Part shown: positions 12,301 to 27,300 of the stretch, one piece after another
Layout: every line of letters starts with the position of its first letter
Position numbering within the stretch: position 1 is the first letter of the stretch
DNA from: Rhinopomastus cyanomelas
Lineage: Eukaryota; Chordata; Aves; Bucerotiformes; Rhinopomastidae
Length of the DNA stretch: 64,000 bases
Direction of reading: 5' to 3'
Assembly: GCA_013400115.1 (NCBI GenBank)
Contig: VXBP01007509.1
Span: 620,001 to 684,000 of the forward strand
Position numbers and translations under genes: made by a program
Notes under the pieces: model-generated
Told to the model about the DNA's origin: nothing
Database searches by the model: none
What the model saw: only the letters and a program-made list of their open reading frames with translations

Positions 12301-15300
12301 TGTTCCTGTGCAACTTAGTCTAGGTGATCCTGCTCTGGCAGGGGGATTGGACTAGATGATCTTTCGAGGTCCCTTCCAATCCCTAAAGATTCTATGATAA
12401 GTTGAAAAAAATGAAGGTAGATGTCCCACGTGAGTACTCTGATCTTGAAGAAATGATGTTAGTAAGTCTTCTTAAATGAAACGTTTTAGCAAATACAGTT
12501 GTAGCTACATACATTTTATCCACCTAGTAGAGTTATAATGTTCAAGAGATAAAGAGAAACTAATGTTTACCAGACCATAATAATTTTGGGAACCTTTTGC
12601 CCAATTTGTATAGTAAACTGGGCTTCCATCTGTCCATAGGAATGTGTGCTCCCTATTTATGTCATTCAGTCCAATCCAAGCATCCGTTACAGCATCCTTT
12701 AAGAGGGACATGAGGAAGGCTGAAGGAAAAAAGACAAAGTGTGTAAGGGAAGCTGAATGCACCCTTCCCCAGCAGTTTGGGGGTTTTATCTTCTTTTTCA
12801 ATAAAGCAGTCATCTCATGATAAAAATATAAAGATTAGAGTTCTCTGGTGTTGTCAGGAGAAAAACATTTACGAACTCAAAGACGAACAGAATTTGATAA
12901 AATTGTTTACAAAAATCTCCACATAACTCATGCGCAAGCTCTTCTGTGCTGTTCATTACCTGGGGAAGCAAGAAGGGTGTGCATGTGTGGCGATCTTGCC
13001 TTTGTGAAAAGCCAGATGCTGACTCCCTCAGCTACTGCCTAGACTCACGTTCTTTCCACTAAAAATGTCCTTCTGCTATAGAAACAATGCACAAACCACA
13101 GACACTGATGGAGGGAGCTAGGAGGTGGCCTGTGTGCAGCCCTCAGGACCCGAGGGTTTACATTCCCTGGACAAACATGAGCCTCATGGAAAACCTGCAG
13201 CAGTAAGATCATAGAATCATTAGGGTTTGGAAGGGACCTCGAAAGATCATCTAGTCCAGACCCCTGGCACAGCAGGATCACCTAGACCAAGTCGCACAGG
13301 AACACATCCAGGTCAGCAGGCTGAAGCCCAGCAGAGCAAGGGCATTAGGGGGAATTTGGGACTCCACACTGGAACATTTTGCCTTTGGCTCAGAAGTTCT
13401 GTGTGTAACAATTTGGTTTGGACTGTACTACCTTTGTGTGCTATTTCTACACATACACTTAAAAATTAACATATAGACATTCTGCTGTGCAGTAAGCCAC
13501 CGAAACAAAATCTGATGTGTTCCTGTGTGACTTGTTCTAGGTGATCCCGCTGTGTCGGGGGATTGGACTGGATGATCTTTCGAGGTTCCTTCAAATCCCT
13601 AATGATTCTATGAAGCTCAAAGCTATGATTTAAAAAATGAATCAAGACACTAAACCCCACGCAAGCATTTTTCCAAAGGTGCAATGCCTGTGCAGTTACA
13701 TGCAGTTGTTTTGCACAGGTGCAACACGACTTCTTCCTAACTTTATATTATTCTGGCATAAATAACAGAATGTATTACAGAAGCTATGATGCTTGTTTTA
13801 ATTTATTGATCAGGAATTACTTGATGTCTCATCCATGCATCAAAACATTAGTATTTCATACCTTGTGTTTCCTTTTTTGATATGGTAGCCAGGTTTCCTC
13901 CCAAACTAATACAGTTTGTCCGTGCAGCGTGCCATGTCAGGGTGTCGTTTTCAGTGAGGCCAAATACTTTGAAACACTGGAACAGAGAAGGGTGCCAAAG
14001 ACACAAGATGAATGAGATACTGTAAGCAAAAGTAAAAAAGAAAATGAAGAAGAGGAAGGGTAGCTGATCTAAGAGTGCTTTATAGTTTGTATTCAGGTCT
14101 GCATGTAAGAGAAGATCTGTCACAGGAAACTACTACAAACCCCACTATTTTAGCATACGCTGAGAAAACAGGCTGCCCAGGGGGTTGTGGAGGCTCCTTC
14201 TTTGGAGAAGTTTAAAACCCATCAGGATGTGTTCCTGTGCCACTTGGTCTAGGTGATCCTGCTGTGGCAGGGGGATTGGACTAGATGATCTTTCGAGGTC
14301 CCTTCCAATCACTAATGGTTCTATGATTCTATGAAAAAGGAGTATGTATCCTGGTGACTTCAATGGACATTATGTGAAGGCTTCTGAGTGCACTTCTGAG
14401 CTGTGATTTTGTGGGATGAATGTCAAAGGCCTCAGAAATATGTGGTTGAAGCTAAAGATCTCAGCTTCTGTTGCCCTATTTGTCAAACTAGGTCTGGTTC
14501 TCACAAGACAGTACAGAAAAGAAATTAGAAAGAAAACCATAAATTTAGCATTTCTTCTCATATGAGAGATGTCTGGGATTTAGCTGAGACAGCTTTGCAA
14601 TTTAAATGTGTTAATGAAAGCGCGCAACTGAAAAGTTAATCTGGCAATCTGGGGGGAAAGTGGGGCATAGGGGAGGTGGTAATGTGGCAGTCAAGCATGA
14701 TGCATGAGTACTTGGAAAAGAATCAGAGTGGGCCTTTGGAAGCTCCTCTTCCAAGAGATGAGGAATAGATGTTTTAGCTTAAGAGGCAACCACAAAAAGG
14801 AACAAACTTGGAGTTTGTGACTCTTTTCCCAAGGACTGAGATATGGAAGAAAAGAGGAGACAGCAGACAATGGATCTCAAATAAAGGAGATCTATCAAAC
14901 TGAAATAATAGTCCAAAGGAATTGAGATGGATCTAGGTGAAGTGATGATGTCAAGGATTATCTTGGACGCTAGCTGTATTCTCAGCAGTGTATGTTGTTG
15001 TGGCACAGCCTTTACAGCTTCATTGATGGTAATGTGTGAGTCTTTTGTCCTGCTTTTGTCTTCTGAGAAGGTTGAGTGATCCTCCCTAATAACGTATGAT
15101 AAAACTTATAACGGCATTATTTAAACACCTTAAAGTGTTTGTTCTAGAAAAAACATGGTAGACTTGCTCAAAGGAAGGAGCCTTAGCTGCTTAATGTCCA
15201 TCGCACGGCAGGCAAAGGACCAGTAGGCTCAGATAAGCTCAGCATGGGCGTACAACAGCTTCACACAAAGTTGCTCAGTGATCTTTGACAACACAAAATG

Positions 15301-18300
15301 CTCAGAAATATAAGATGAAACCTTCTTCCTGTATGTCTCATGGTCTCCCTCAAGGCTGCAGTGATCCCAACAAGGGCTGTAATTTCTATTTCAGGAATCA
15401 GTTTTTTAAAATCTTCAAATGTACACAATCGGAGTGTATTTTGTGATAACTGAAAACCCTGCTACAACTGAAAAACTGAATCAAACGTGGGTTTTATTCT
15501 GCTTTTTTTAAGAATACAGTATACTGACATTTCATACTCTACCTTGTTATCAAAGAGGTGCCAGTTTACTGGGCACCCACCCTTTACTGGTGGTGTAGTG
15601 GGAGCAATGGTTGGACGAACAGTACTGTTAAGCCTTTCACAGATGAAGAGCTCAACACTGCCACAGTTAAGGTCATTCCATGTGCCTGAAAGCAAATTAG
15701 AATAAAAGAAAAACAAAATGGAGCTCAGATTGTAATAAAAACCATCCTTTCCTAAAGCAAATCTGTCACAGAAAATAGAACTGATTACAGGATTCGTATT
15801 TGTCTACCTCAGAAACTGTTATGTGTGATCCTTAGAAGTACTCAGGTTTCCAGCAAAATTCAGAATGTGAGTATTTTGCCTGAAAGCAGAATTCTTTCAC
15901 TATTGCAAAGCCACAGCATTGCCAAATAGGAGTTTTAGATCAAGTACTTAATTGGCCTCTTTAAGATGAGTAAGATCTCTAGCATCACTCTGTATAAGGA
16001 ACCTAGTCCTTGTTACATTACTACCCAAGCTTCTCACGTGAGAAGAGCTGAGATGACCACAGTCCAAGGCAAACCCCCAAGCCCTCTCTGTTCTTCATTA
16101 AGCTCATTAGCACTTTTGCTAACTAGAATTCATCCCAAACCTGGTCAGTGTGGCCAACCTGTGACACTCAGTTACATATTTTGGTGCTAGAAATGTTTAA
16201 AATGTTAAGCAGCTCAAAGAAGACCGTATGCTTGGCTAGCATAAGCCCTATGACTTCCCACTCTCTGCATTAGCTGGAATTTATTTTAATTAGAACAGTC
16301 TATAACATAGTTTAATAATAATAATAATAAACGCCCAAGCCCTAGATTTTTATGAACTGCACAAATGGTAACAGACAGATGATGGCCTTTAGAGGTAGTT
16401 GTCAGATGGACTGAGAGTAGAGAAAAAATGACATTGTTTGATCTGCAGATGGTCTGATGCTTAGCTGATGTGCTCACTTGGAAATTTTCTGAAAAAGCTA
16501 GAATCCAATCGCAGATATAATCCAAAGAGTTTTGTTTGTGTAGATATATCAAATGCAATTTTTGAAGTGTATAGGTGAAAAAATAAGAAGTTATTTTCTT
16601 TCCTATGTTTGTGAAAGACCACCCTGGTCAGCATTACCTCTCGCCTAAGCCTTGCACATGCAGCCCTCCCAAGCCTATCCCACACCGTGCAGACTGAGTG
16701 TTGGTCCAGCACCCACCTGTTTGGCTATACATGACCACACAGTTTTCATCATTGTTTGCAAAATTCGGCTCATTTGGAGCCCAGGCAACATAGTTCACTG
16801 GAGTTCCATCCATCCACCTGAAAGAATTCATATGGAGGAATAAAAAAATCTTTGTTGAATTAGTTAATATTTCTTTCTAAAGGATGCATTAGAGTTCTGT
16901 GGTTAAGTTCCCTATATCACATCTTACAAACACACGTTGTTCTCTGGTGAAAGAAATTCAAGACCTTCCACTCAGAACTAGTAAAACTATGTTTGCATCA
17001 AATGCTTATTCTTTCCACCTACTAGTCTTAAATGACAATCCCAGCCTTTCATGGTCTCTGAGCTGAGGCTGCAGGAAACTGCAGTGTAGCAGTAGCAGTG
17101 GACTTGACTTTTTCTGGAGCACAGAATTTGCCTGGTTCCAAAACAATAACAGAAGATCTTGTAGGTTAAGAAAAAGCCTTGATCCACGTACTCTGGACCA
17201 CCCAGAACCAGGAAACCTTTAACATTACAGAGCTATTGCTCTCGGTTGTGCAACAATCATTTTCTAGCCTGGACATTCACAAGTGTGTTCTCAAAAGCAG
17301 GCAAGAGCGGAGTGAAAAAGGCTGAGTGTGCTAGAAGGAGGAAAGTTAAGTCAGGAATGTGACAAGACTGAGAGCCTTGAGAGAGTGTCAGCTCCAGGGA
17401 AACTCAGATTTGGAGGCAGAGCGACTGCACGCATGTTTGTGCAAGCAAGCTACAAACAAGGATGCCCAGCTGTGGCCACTTGCAAATCTCCTGAGCAGAA
17501 CGGGGAGAAAGGAGGACGTAACAAACTGGGAGAACTCATGGAGACAAATTACAGCACCATCCAGCCAGGAGGAGGATGATACTAGTTAGGAAACAAGGGA
17601 GTACTGGTCAAACAGGAGCTCCAGCAGGTGAGACCACGCAGTCTCTGTGTTTTGTGGTCAAGAAAGACTGAAACAGAAGAAAGGAAACAGAAGGAAGACT
17701 GAATGAAGAGACTGGGATTCAGATGACCAAGCATCACATCGCAGGACAAGGTATCAGAAAAAGAGGCAGGGAGGAAGGGTGGGGCTGGGGAAAGGAGACC
17801 AGTCAACAGGAGAAACTTGTCTGTAAATCATCTAAAGGTTGGGAAGTTTTTGGATATTTCTGGGGTTCTTTGTTTCTGAAGACTTCTGTAGAAGAGTAAC
17901 AACACCATGCAGCCTGAAGTTGTCCTGCCCAAGGCTCTGATATTATAGCCCATCTGAAAATTACCTTCCAACCAAGAAATCTCCAGTACTGATATGTCAC
18001 CTCTAAGAACCTCTTTGTTGCCTCTCATTGGAGGTTTTGAAGGTTCTGGGGTTTTTTAATCATTTTAATATTCAGTAATATCTGCAAGCACCATCTGGAG
18101 CATCCTAGAGACATCCAATTATATCCTTCATCTAACAAGGAGAAGAGTATGACGGAACACTGACTGTGAGTGAACATCTCAGCCTCACACTGCAGAAGCA
18201 GACTATAGAATCACAGACCCAAAAGAAGGGGAAATAAGAGTAAATATTGTGGAAAAAGTGCCCCCCGCCCCCCCCCCCCGAGGAGCAGAATCATGTTCTG

Positions 18301-21300
18301 AAACTTTGCATCAATGCCAAAATATTGCTGTAGACAGGTTTGTCAGTCATTGAACTTCAATAGCCTTTTCATAGAATCATCAGGGATTGGAAGGGACCTA
18401 GAAAGATCATCTAGTCCAGACCCCTGCCACAGCAGGATCACCTAGACCAAGTCACACAGGAACACATCCGCAGTCACATTCTCAGACTGACAAACTTACC
18501 GGAACGTCTTGTCAAGGCTCACGCTTAAGCCTATATAAAAGTTATATCCTATATCTTTATAGAAAATCTGAAACATAAAATAGAAGAAGTTTAATGAGCG
18601 TGAGAAAGCCAGTTTCAAACAAAATAAGCAAGAAGTTGGTTTCAGCTGCACACCTGCCCAGTACATGCAGGTGCAGGACCTGCCCATCGCGTGAAGGCAG
18701 TTCAGAGAATCATAGAATCATTAGTGATTGGAAGGGACCTTGAAAGATCATCTAGTCCAACCAGCAGGATCACCTAGATGTGTCAGAAATGCAAAAAACA
18801 AGATTTTCCTCCAATTTCCAAATGGGTTTTTTTAATTTTTAAAGCAGAGGGATATTAAAAAACTAAATGGGGAAAGGAGACAAAACTGACTTCTTAACCA
18901 GGCTGCAAAATGCAGCAAGATTTTTAGGAGTTTTAAGCAAACACAACAAGAATTTGCCAAAAGGCCATGGTGGGGATTATTACTTAATAAGAAGATGATC
19001 ATCATTGGGTTATTCTCTTCCAAACAAAAATAAACCTTTGGCTTGAATCTTTTACTAAAATCTGAAATCTGTTTTGACAAGGGATGAGGGAAAGGTTTTT
19101 CTTGAATCCTGTGAAGAGTTTGAGTTGGGAAAAAAGCCTCTTCAGTAGTTGTCATGTAAACAGAGCAAGGTTTTGGAAGTTGCACCCCGTGAGGACTATT
19201 GAAAAACACTGGAGGATTTGCCTACGTGCAGCAATTTATCAAAGCATGATTATCGTCAAGCTCCTGAGCAGATTAGGCTAAGGAACACGGTGTGACTTTT
19301 TTTATTATGGGACTATTTTCTAACATTTCACAAGCCAGTGAGATGCCTCAGTGCAGGACACACTGGTGCATTTTTAAGGAGAAAAATGTTTCTTACATAT
19401 TTCCAAAGAAAAACTCTTTCACTTTCTTTATCGATGACAACAAGATCACCACCACTCTTCTTGCAGTATTCCCTGGCTTTTTCCATAGGCAGGCGTTCTT
19501 TGCTGATGTAGTACTCCTGGTGGTCATATATAATCCAGTTATCTTCACTAAGAGTATATTGATAATCTGCAAGGTAAAACGTTACGGAGTTTGTGATAAA
19601 AGCCCACATCTTTGTAGGTTCATTTATTTCTGTTACGCGAAGCACGAGACTTACGGAACGTGGAATTCGGCTCTGGTTTCAGCGCTGCTCCTGCAATGCA
19701 AACCAGTACCAGGATATTACATTTTTCAGACATCACTCAATTAAAGCATATTTATACAGTTGTTAGCATTTTAATGGCAAGTAGTAAATGTACTAGTAAG
19801 AGCTAGTCACAGAATTTCTAAAAAGATCTGAACTTTAGAAAAAGGGCCCGTACTCAGCAAAATAGTATGTTGGAGTGATCACAAGCTAGGCTTACAGAAA
19901 CCATGCTGCACTTTAGGCTGCTGTATTTAACTTCACCAACATGCTGCAAACTTACTTTTGTATAACATGGATCAACTCACCATTTTCAACTACTTCAATT
20001 TAAATTAAAATGTACTAAGCGTTTTACTATGTTTGATGGCACCGCTGGTTCTAACATGGGCAGGAGGTGTGGTCTGACCTGGAAAGGGCACTCCTATCTG
20101 CCTCTAAAAGTTGTTTAAGGAAGACAGTGATCTCACCCTTTTTTATCTGGCAGACATAGTGCTCCAAATGTTCACAAAACAGATCGTTCCACATCATTAC
20201 GTTATAGCCATTAAACGAGCCGCATTTTTCGTTCCCATCGTAGTTGTTTGGTTCTCCGTCTTGCCATTTCTCAAAATTCACCTACAGTGGAAGCAGTGTT
20301 GTTACTTTCTTCCCTTTAAACTGAGGAAAGTGTCTTATATTGTCCTGCTAAAGAACAATGCACTTATTTGATTTCATGGCTGCCTTGTGCTTTGATGCCA
20401 GACCACGTAAAGAAAAGGATAAGATCCTTGCACAGTGCAAGGATTCATCTGTGTATTTATTAGCTACACCAGTAAAACAAGAATTTGTTGCCCTCTTTGT
20501 TATCAGGAGAGATTAAGCTCTCCTGTCAAGCTCTAAAAAGAAGCAACATCTTCTGATCTCTGGGTTGGTTATCCTGCTCTGAAGGTTCAGCCTGAGACAA
20601 CCCATCTGTGCTGCCATATGGACTGGTGCCTTATGATGATGAGAGCAACAAAGCCTAGCTTGTGTAGACCTCAAAAATTACTTCCAGCAGTAAATGACAA
20701 ATGGGAATATGAAGATTAGTACTGCAAGAATTGTTTAGAGCAAGAGAGATATTCCATCATCTTTGTGTTATTCCATTACTCTAAAAGCCGTATTGCTGCC
20801 TGTATCTACAAACTAGCAAAAGATAAAAACTAGTTTCTAGAGTGAAACTGAGTAGTAAAGATTTAAGTTCTCCTGGAGCTTGTATAGGTGGAGTTGTGAG
20901 AGCTATCTATCAATATATACACAGAAAATTAGAGAAAAACTGGAACAATAAATGATTTACTCACTGGTGAGCCATCACTCCATATAAATCTGCTGTCAGT
21001 GTCCAAGGCACTTAAACCCATCCAGTAAGACGAGACAACATAACCAGAATGTCTGAATTATTGCAAATGCAGACAATCAAACACAGCACAAAACAGAGAT
21101 GAAGAAAGCATATCACTACATTGTTCTCAGTATTGTGATGCCTGCAGTAGCTTTCAAGTGAGTCATACCAAACAATAATCCAGTTTTCATGTGGAGAAAA
21201 ACATCTGCCTGGGGCAGGAAGCACTGGAACAGCCTCATGGTAAAGATCACAGGTATGGAGTTAAATCAAAATATATTTTAAGGCCTTGGTTCCAAGAAGT

Positions 21301-24300
21301 AGCTTAGGTGGCCCAATACAGATCTGTCTATATTCATAGGCTTGATGGAAACATTTATAGAAGCACATCAATAGGCCAGCCTTTGCTTAGTCTCACAATT
21401 GTTCCACAAAACAGCACAAACTATTCCTTTAAGTAGAGCATTTTATCTACTGAGCAGCTACAAATATACTTAAAAGATCAGATTTCTCTCTTTGAATTAA
21501 ATTCACTTGGAACCAATTTTGATTCTCTTGATCTCATTCTTGTCTGTGTTCAGGGTACTTCAGCGTGCTGCACCGCATTCCCAGAGGCCAGCAAAGCCTT
21601 CTGCTCACCTGCCACTTCACAAGGACATACATTGTCCTTGCAAAGCAGAAAAGGGATGCCTGAAACCCTGTCTGTCTTTTGGACCAGTCACTTTTCCAAG
21701 GTGGGATATCCCCCCTGTATTTAAATTATGGACTGTGCAGATACTTACAAGCGAGATATCAGATTTTGTTCCTCTTCACTGTGGATACTTGCCAGATCTC
21801 CTCCAATAGCTCTACAAAAGTCTCTTGCATCAAACCATGTTTTCATTTGCTCCCTTCCTCCCTGGAAAATCTGTGAGAGGCAGACAACTAAATACTGGCT
21901 TGGATATTACAGAACAGAAACAAAATTCTGACTTCTATCTTTCTTCTGGTTCCCTGATTTCTAGTTTTACCACTTGCTAGATAATGGTGCAACCAAAAGC
22001 CTGCGGTCACCTATCACATTTGATTACTGCAACTTTGCTCTTCTTATCATCTCAGAGCCTCTGTGACTCCAAATTTCAGTTCTGCCCACACAGAGCAATT
22101 CCCAGCACTGCTTAGCCATACCTCCTGGGGATCATAGAATCATTAGGGATTGGAAGGGACTTTGAAAGATCATCCAGTCCAATCCCCCTGACACAGCAGG
22201 ATCACCTAGACCAAGTCACACAGGAACACATCCAGGTGGGTCTTAAACATCTCCAGTGAAGAAGACTCCATGCAGAGCTACAGGCTGGGGTCGGAGTGGC
22301 TGGAGACCAGCCAAACAGAAAGGGAGCTGGGGGTGCTGATCGATACCCGCCTGAACATGAGCCAGCAGTGTGCCCAGGTGGCCAAGAGGGCCAATGGCAT
22401 CCTGGCCTGCATCAGGAATGGTGTGGCCAGCAGGAGCAGGGAGGTCATTCTGCCCCTCTACTCTGCACTGGTCAGGCCGCACCTTGAGTACTGTGTCCAG
22501 TTCTGGGCTCCTCCATTTAGGAAGGACATTGAGGTGCTTGAGCGTGTCCAGAGAAGGGCAACGAGGCTGGTGAGAGGCCTTGAGCACAAGCCCTATGAGG
22601 AGAGGCTGAGGGAGCTGCGATTGTTTAGCCTTGAGAAGAGGAGGCTCAGGGCAGACCTTCTTGCTGTCTACAACTACCTGAGGGGTGGTTGTGGCCAGGA
22701 GGAGGTTGCTCTCTTCTCTCAGGCAGCCAGCACCAGAACAAGAGGACACAGCCACAAGTTGCGCCAGGGGAAATTGAGGCTTGAGGTGAGGAGAAAGTTC
22801 TTCACGGAGAGAGTCACTGGCCACTGGAATGGCCTGCCCGGGGAGGTGGTGGAGTCGCCATCTCTGGAGCTGTTCAAGGCAGGATTGGACGTGGCACTTG
22901 GTGCCATGGTCTAGCCTTGAGCTCTGTGGTGACAGGTTGGACTTATTGATCTATGAGGTCTCTTCCAACCTTGATAATACTGTGATACTGTGATACTGTG
23001 ATGACTCCCCTGGGCAGCCTGTTCCAGTGCTCTGTCACCCTCACTGTGAAGAAGTTCCTTCTCATATTGATGTGGAACCTCCAATGTTCCAGCTGACACC
23101 CATTTCCCCTTGTTCTATCACTAGGTCACACTGAGAAAAGCCTGGCTCCTGACACCCACCCTTCAAATATTTATAGACTTGAATGAGGTGACCCCTCAGT
23201 CTCCTGAGTCTGGATGGCTGAAGACATGTTACACCAGACTACTTAGCAGGGATGCAGGGTGAAACCCACCATCCATGCACACACGACACACATTCTCATT
23301 TGAAATGAGAATTCTGACATGAAGCACCTACTTTGAAGCAGGAGCTGCTTTGGGAAGCAGATTGCCAACCCTCTGGGCACGATGGGAGAGGGGTCGTTGT
23401 TGGAGGAGGAGGTGGGGTCACTCCCTCCACCAGCTGCTTGCAGATGAACATGTTGGTTTCTTCACAGTTCAAAATATCCCATAATCCAGCCGAAGTTCCT
23501 GTTGCCATGGCCACGCAGCCGGGCTCCCTTCCTTCATGAAACATACAATTTGTAAACCTTATTGATAAATAGCTGCATCTTCTCAAAGCATATGCTGCTC
23601 ACTTACAAGTTAGTTGTCCTCATGGTGTTTGGGTACCAACCGCTCACAGTAGCTCTCAAGCGCTTTGGTTACATCATAAAACCCCATTTTATCATATTCC
23701 CTTTACATTCTACTATGAATTGATCAGCAAAACCACAAACAGCAAAAAGTAAAGGACACCCACAGACACATGCAGTCCCACACTGTCTGCTGGAAAGAGT
23801 TCCCAAAATCCCTGACTTAATCCCTTAAGCACGAACGGAAAGCTGGGCTCTTATTTCTGCCACTTTACAGCAGAAGAGTTTCTAAACCACTTTTTAGCTT
23901 TCAAACCCTCACCTCTCGGGCACTCAGAGCAGAAATTCAGTGGTCTGCGTGGTACATACCAGGCATTCCTGCGTTCCAGTGAGTGAAGGTGACTTCATGG
24001 CCACTGGCCCATGTGAACGTCCCCTGCTCTTCCGTGTCTGAGAGACCAATCCAGAAATACTTTGCTGGATTCAATCCAATCACAGAAGTCAAAAAAGCTT
24101 GCTCATATCTGCGGAGAGAAAGTACCAAGCTGATGCATCACATCTTATCGTAATTGGTCCATGTCTTCAAACAGTTCATTGCAGCAAATCTGTCAAGGTT
24201 GAGGTGATTTGTTAGTGTGTAGTAGCAGATAAGTATGGGTTGGAACAAGGGTACTGGTCTGACTTGTATCGGTCAATTTGTCACATAAATCAATTTTTAT

Positions 24301-27300
24301 TTTATATTCTGGTAGTGTGGGTCATGTTTGGGATGTAGTTGTTCTGTTCTCCTTTCATCCTGTACAATGACCAACGCCAGCCAAACACCACCTGTGCTAA
24401 TGCGTGTGTGTTACTCACTCTGCACACCTAAGTGTTACAGGATTGGACTGAGCTTTATGGAAAGGTCTGTAAATCATACTACTCTGGGGGAAAATACCTA
24501 CTTCTCTTCCAAAATAGGAAGTTTCCAGATCTGCCTCTTGCAAAGAAAAGGCTGAAAAGCTTAAATCTAATTGTTGACTTTTTTAGCTGAATGTAAGTTT
24601 TAAAACAGTCTTCAGTCAGGCGTTGTTGTGGGTTTGACTCCCTGTTCGAGTTCTTGGAGCCAGCCACAGTGCAAGTGTGTAGTAGCAATGGCTTGAGAGT
24701 TTGTATTAATGACACACAAGCCTCTGTTGTGTTTCTGTGATTCTATGATTGTATCATTGGATGACATTGAGAATGTTTTGTAACACTACTCCAGTGCTGC
24801 CACGTACTTCCCGGGGAAGACATGGTACCGCAGTAGATACCACGAGTAACTCCAAAGGAAGAGATTCTGTTTGGCCCTTCCGTCTCTGTTGCATGTACAA
24901 AAGGACAACAATGACTTTGTCATACCTGTCTGTCACAGTAGTGAGGTAGCCTTTGTTGGCTTTGCAGATTTGTTTTGCTTCTGGAAACGTTGCTGGTAGC
25001 TGCCCCACAGAGTAGCAGTAGAAGCCGTGCTTCATCCAGCCCTGTCAGTGTCAACAGCAGAAATGAACCGAGGGGCTGTCAGACTGCACAACACCGTACA
25101 CTTACAGAAGTTGTAACAGCACACTTGAAACTAATCTCAGAAGCCAGAAGAAGAAATGAAGAAGACAACCAAATACAGCTTTTGAACCACAAAAAAGCCT
25201 CTATCGAAGTGTCTTCCACCTTGATAAAGGACTTCCCTCTTGATAAAGGACACACAAGGGGTCTTTGCAAGCAGTGAGCTGTGGTTATGACTGGGACCTG
25301 GCAAGCATACTCACAGCCACTTTGCAGCTCCTTGTGTAAAGCCTGCTCTGCCTCTTCATTCTTCCTTTCATTGCCTTTTCATCATAGACTTTGCAAGTGC
25401 AGCTGTTGCATGAAGCTACAAACAATCTGCAAAGCAGCTCAGACTTTCCTGCCCTTTGTGGTAGATTGATTGAAATGAGACTGCACAAGCCAAGACCAGT
25501 GTGCTGCTGCATGAAAAAACAACAGCGTGGTCGGCAGAGAGCATCTTTTGTGGGTGAAGTGACCAGTTCTGCATTAGGAGATATCTGAACGAGATACACA
25601 CGCAGGGAATAAAAAATAAGTTGATCTACATTTTGGTTAAATAAAGAAAACAATTCCCCATTAGTTCAACAAGTATCAGTAGATATGAAATTCAGCTCCC
25701 TAGGGGTCCATTAAAACCACTCAGTTGACCCCTGTGGCGCTCACTGTCACGGGAGCAAAACGAAGACGCAACAACCTTCCACTGCTTTTGCCATGCACTT
25801 ACTTTCTGGCAGCCCGGGTAAGTAACCTTGTCTTCCTCTGGTTCTTCTGCCAGAGGTTTCCTTTTGCAGACGTAACCGAGTTTTGTTTCACAAGCAGTGT
25901 CAGCCCAGGATCCATCCTGAGCATGATAAGAAGAGAAGTGATATTAGAGAAAATCCAGATCCAACAGTATCACTGTCTCCAACACTCCCAAATAGGGAGT
26001 AGAGTAAGAACAGTAATGGCCACGTTTCCTTGGAGGTGTGAGAACAAGGACTGCACATATTAAGGATTCAGTGGCTGATTAGAGCAGGAAGGAAGCCGTT
26101 CGTCTCCATTCTCACTGGCACAGTATGTGCTACATTCATACAACCAGATGCCAACAGCAAAGATGAGCTAAGCCTAAAATGTGAAAATGCGTTTTCAAGT
26201 GTTTTTCCATAGCCCTGTGACATGTTAGCTCATCTTGTGTATAAAACAAGAGAGACATGTTTGTACCCATTTTTGGTGCCTCTAGTAATGAGTCTCCAAA
26301 GCAGCTCTAAAAAATCCACATTTTACATCATCGTGGAATGATAACAAAGTCCCTGCTCCCAGAGTCATGCTGTGCAGCTACGATCATCATGTGGAAGTTG
26401 AGTGACCTCAACCAATTTCAAATGGGAGATTTACTGTAATTTTATAGAGCAGACCAGGTCTCGCCAGAGTGCACTGCTTCTGGTGCTCCACAGGATATAG
26501 TCCCAGATCTGGTCTTGAGTCTCCCTCCACATTGAGATACTCTCAATTAAGCCAAGTCCATAACAGCCTTCAAACCCTTTGTGTCTTTTTACCTTTTGAA
26601 TTTCATGGTCACATATGTTTTCCTGTTGAAAGAAAGTATGAAAATGGGAGAAGGATTTTTACCTCTCCCTTCATAACAATGCAGTCTGCTGTATTTCGTG
26701 TGTGCATCGGCTCTCCATGATGCCATTTGGTGTAAGTCACAGGTGTCCCATCACTCCATTCAAAATACATTTGAACCCTGAAGTCATTTAGACCAATCCA
26801 CAGCTCATCGTCTGGCTCTGGGAACATAAACAGTTGCAGGTATGGGTGGGTCTTACAGTGGAACAACCACATCTCACACCCACATTTCACTGAAGAAACA
26901 GTTAAGATCATCACAGAATCAGTGAGGCTGGAAAAGACCTCTAAGAGCATCAAATCCAGCCTAACATCACCACAACCTAGACCACGGCACTAAGCGCCAC
27001 ATCCAGTCTGTTCTTAAACAACACTCTTGTGGCCAAGAAGGCCAACAGCATCCTGGGGTGGATTAGAAGAGGGGTGGTTAGCAGATCAAGAGAGGTTCTT
27101 CTCCCCCTCTACTCTGCCCTGGTGANGGGATGGGGACTCCACCACTGTCCCCGGGCAGTCTACTCCAACGTCTGATCACCCTTTCTGTGAGGAAGGCATT
27201 CCTAACATCCAATCTAAACCTCCTCTGGTGCACTTCAGGCCCTGCCCTTTTGTCCTGTCACTAGTAACAGGATCATAGAATCACTAGGGATTGGAAGGGA

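Noticed and set aside
22243..22824. 193-codon minus-strand open frame
   Set aside because: It is the antisense shadow of the CR1 ORF2 remnant on the plus strand.
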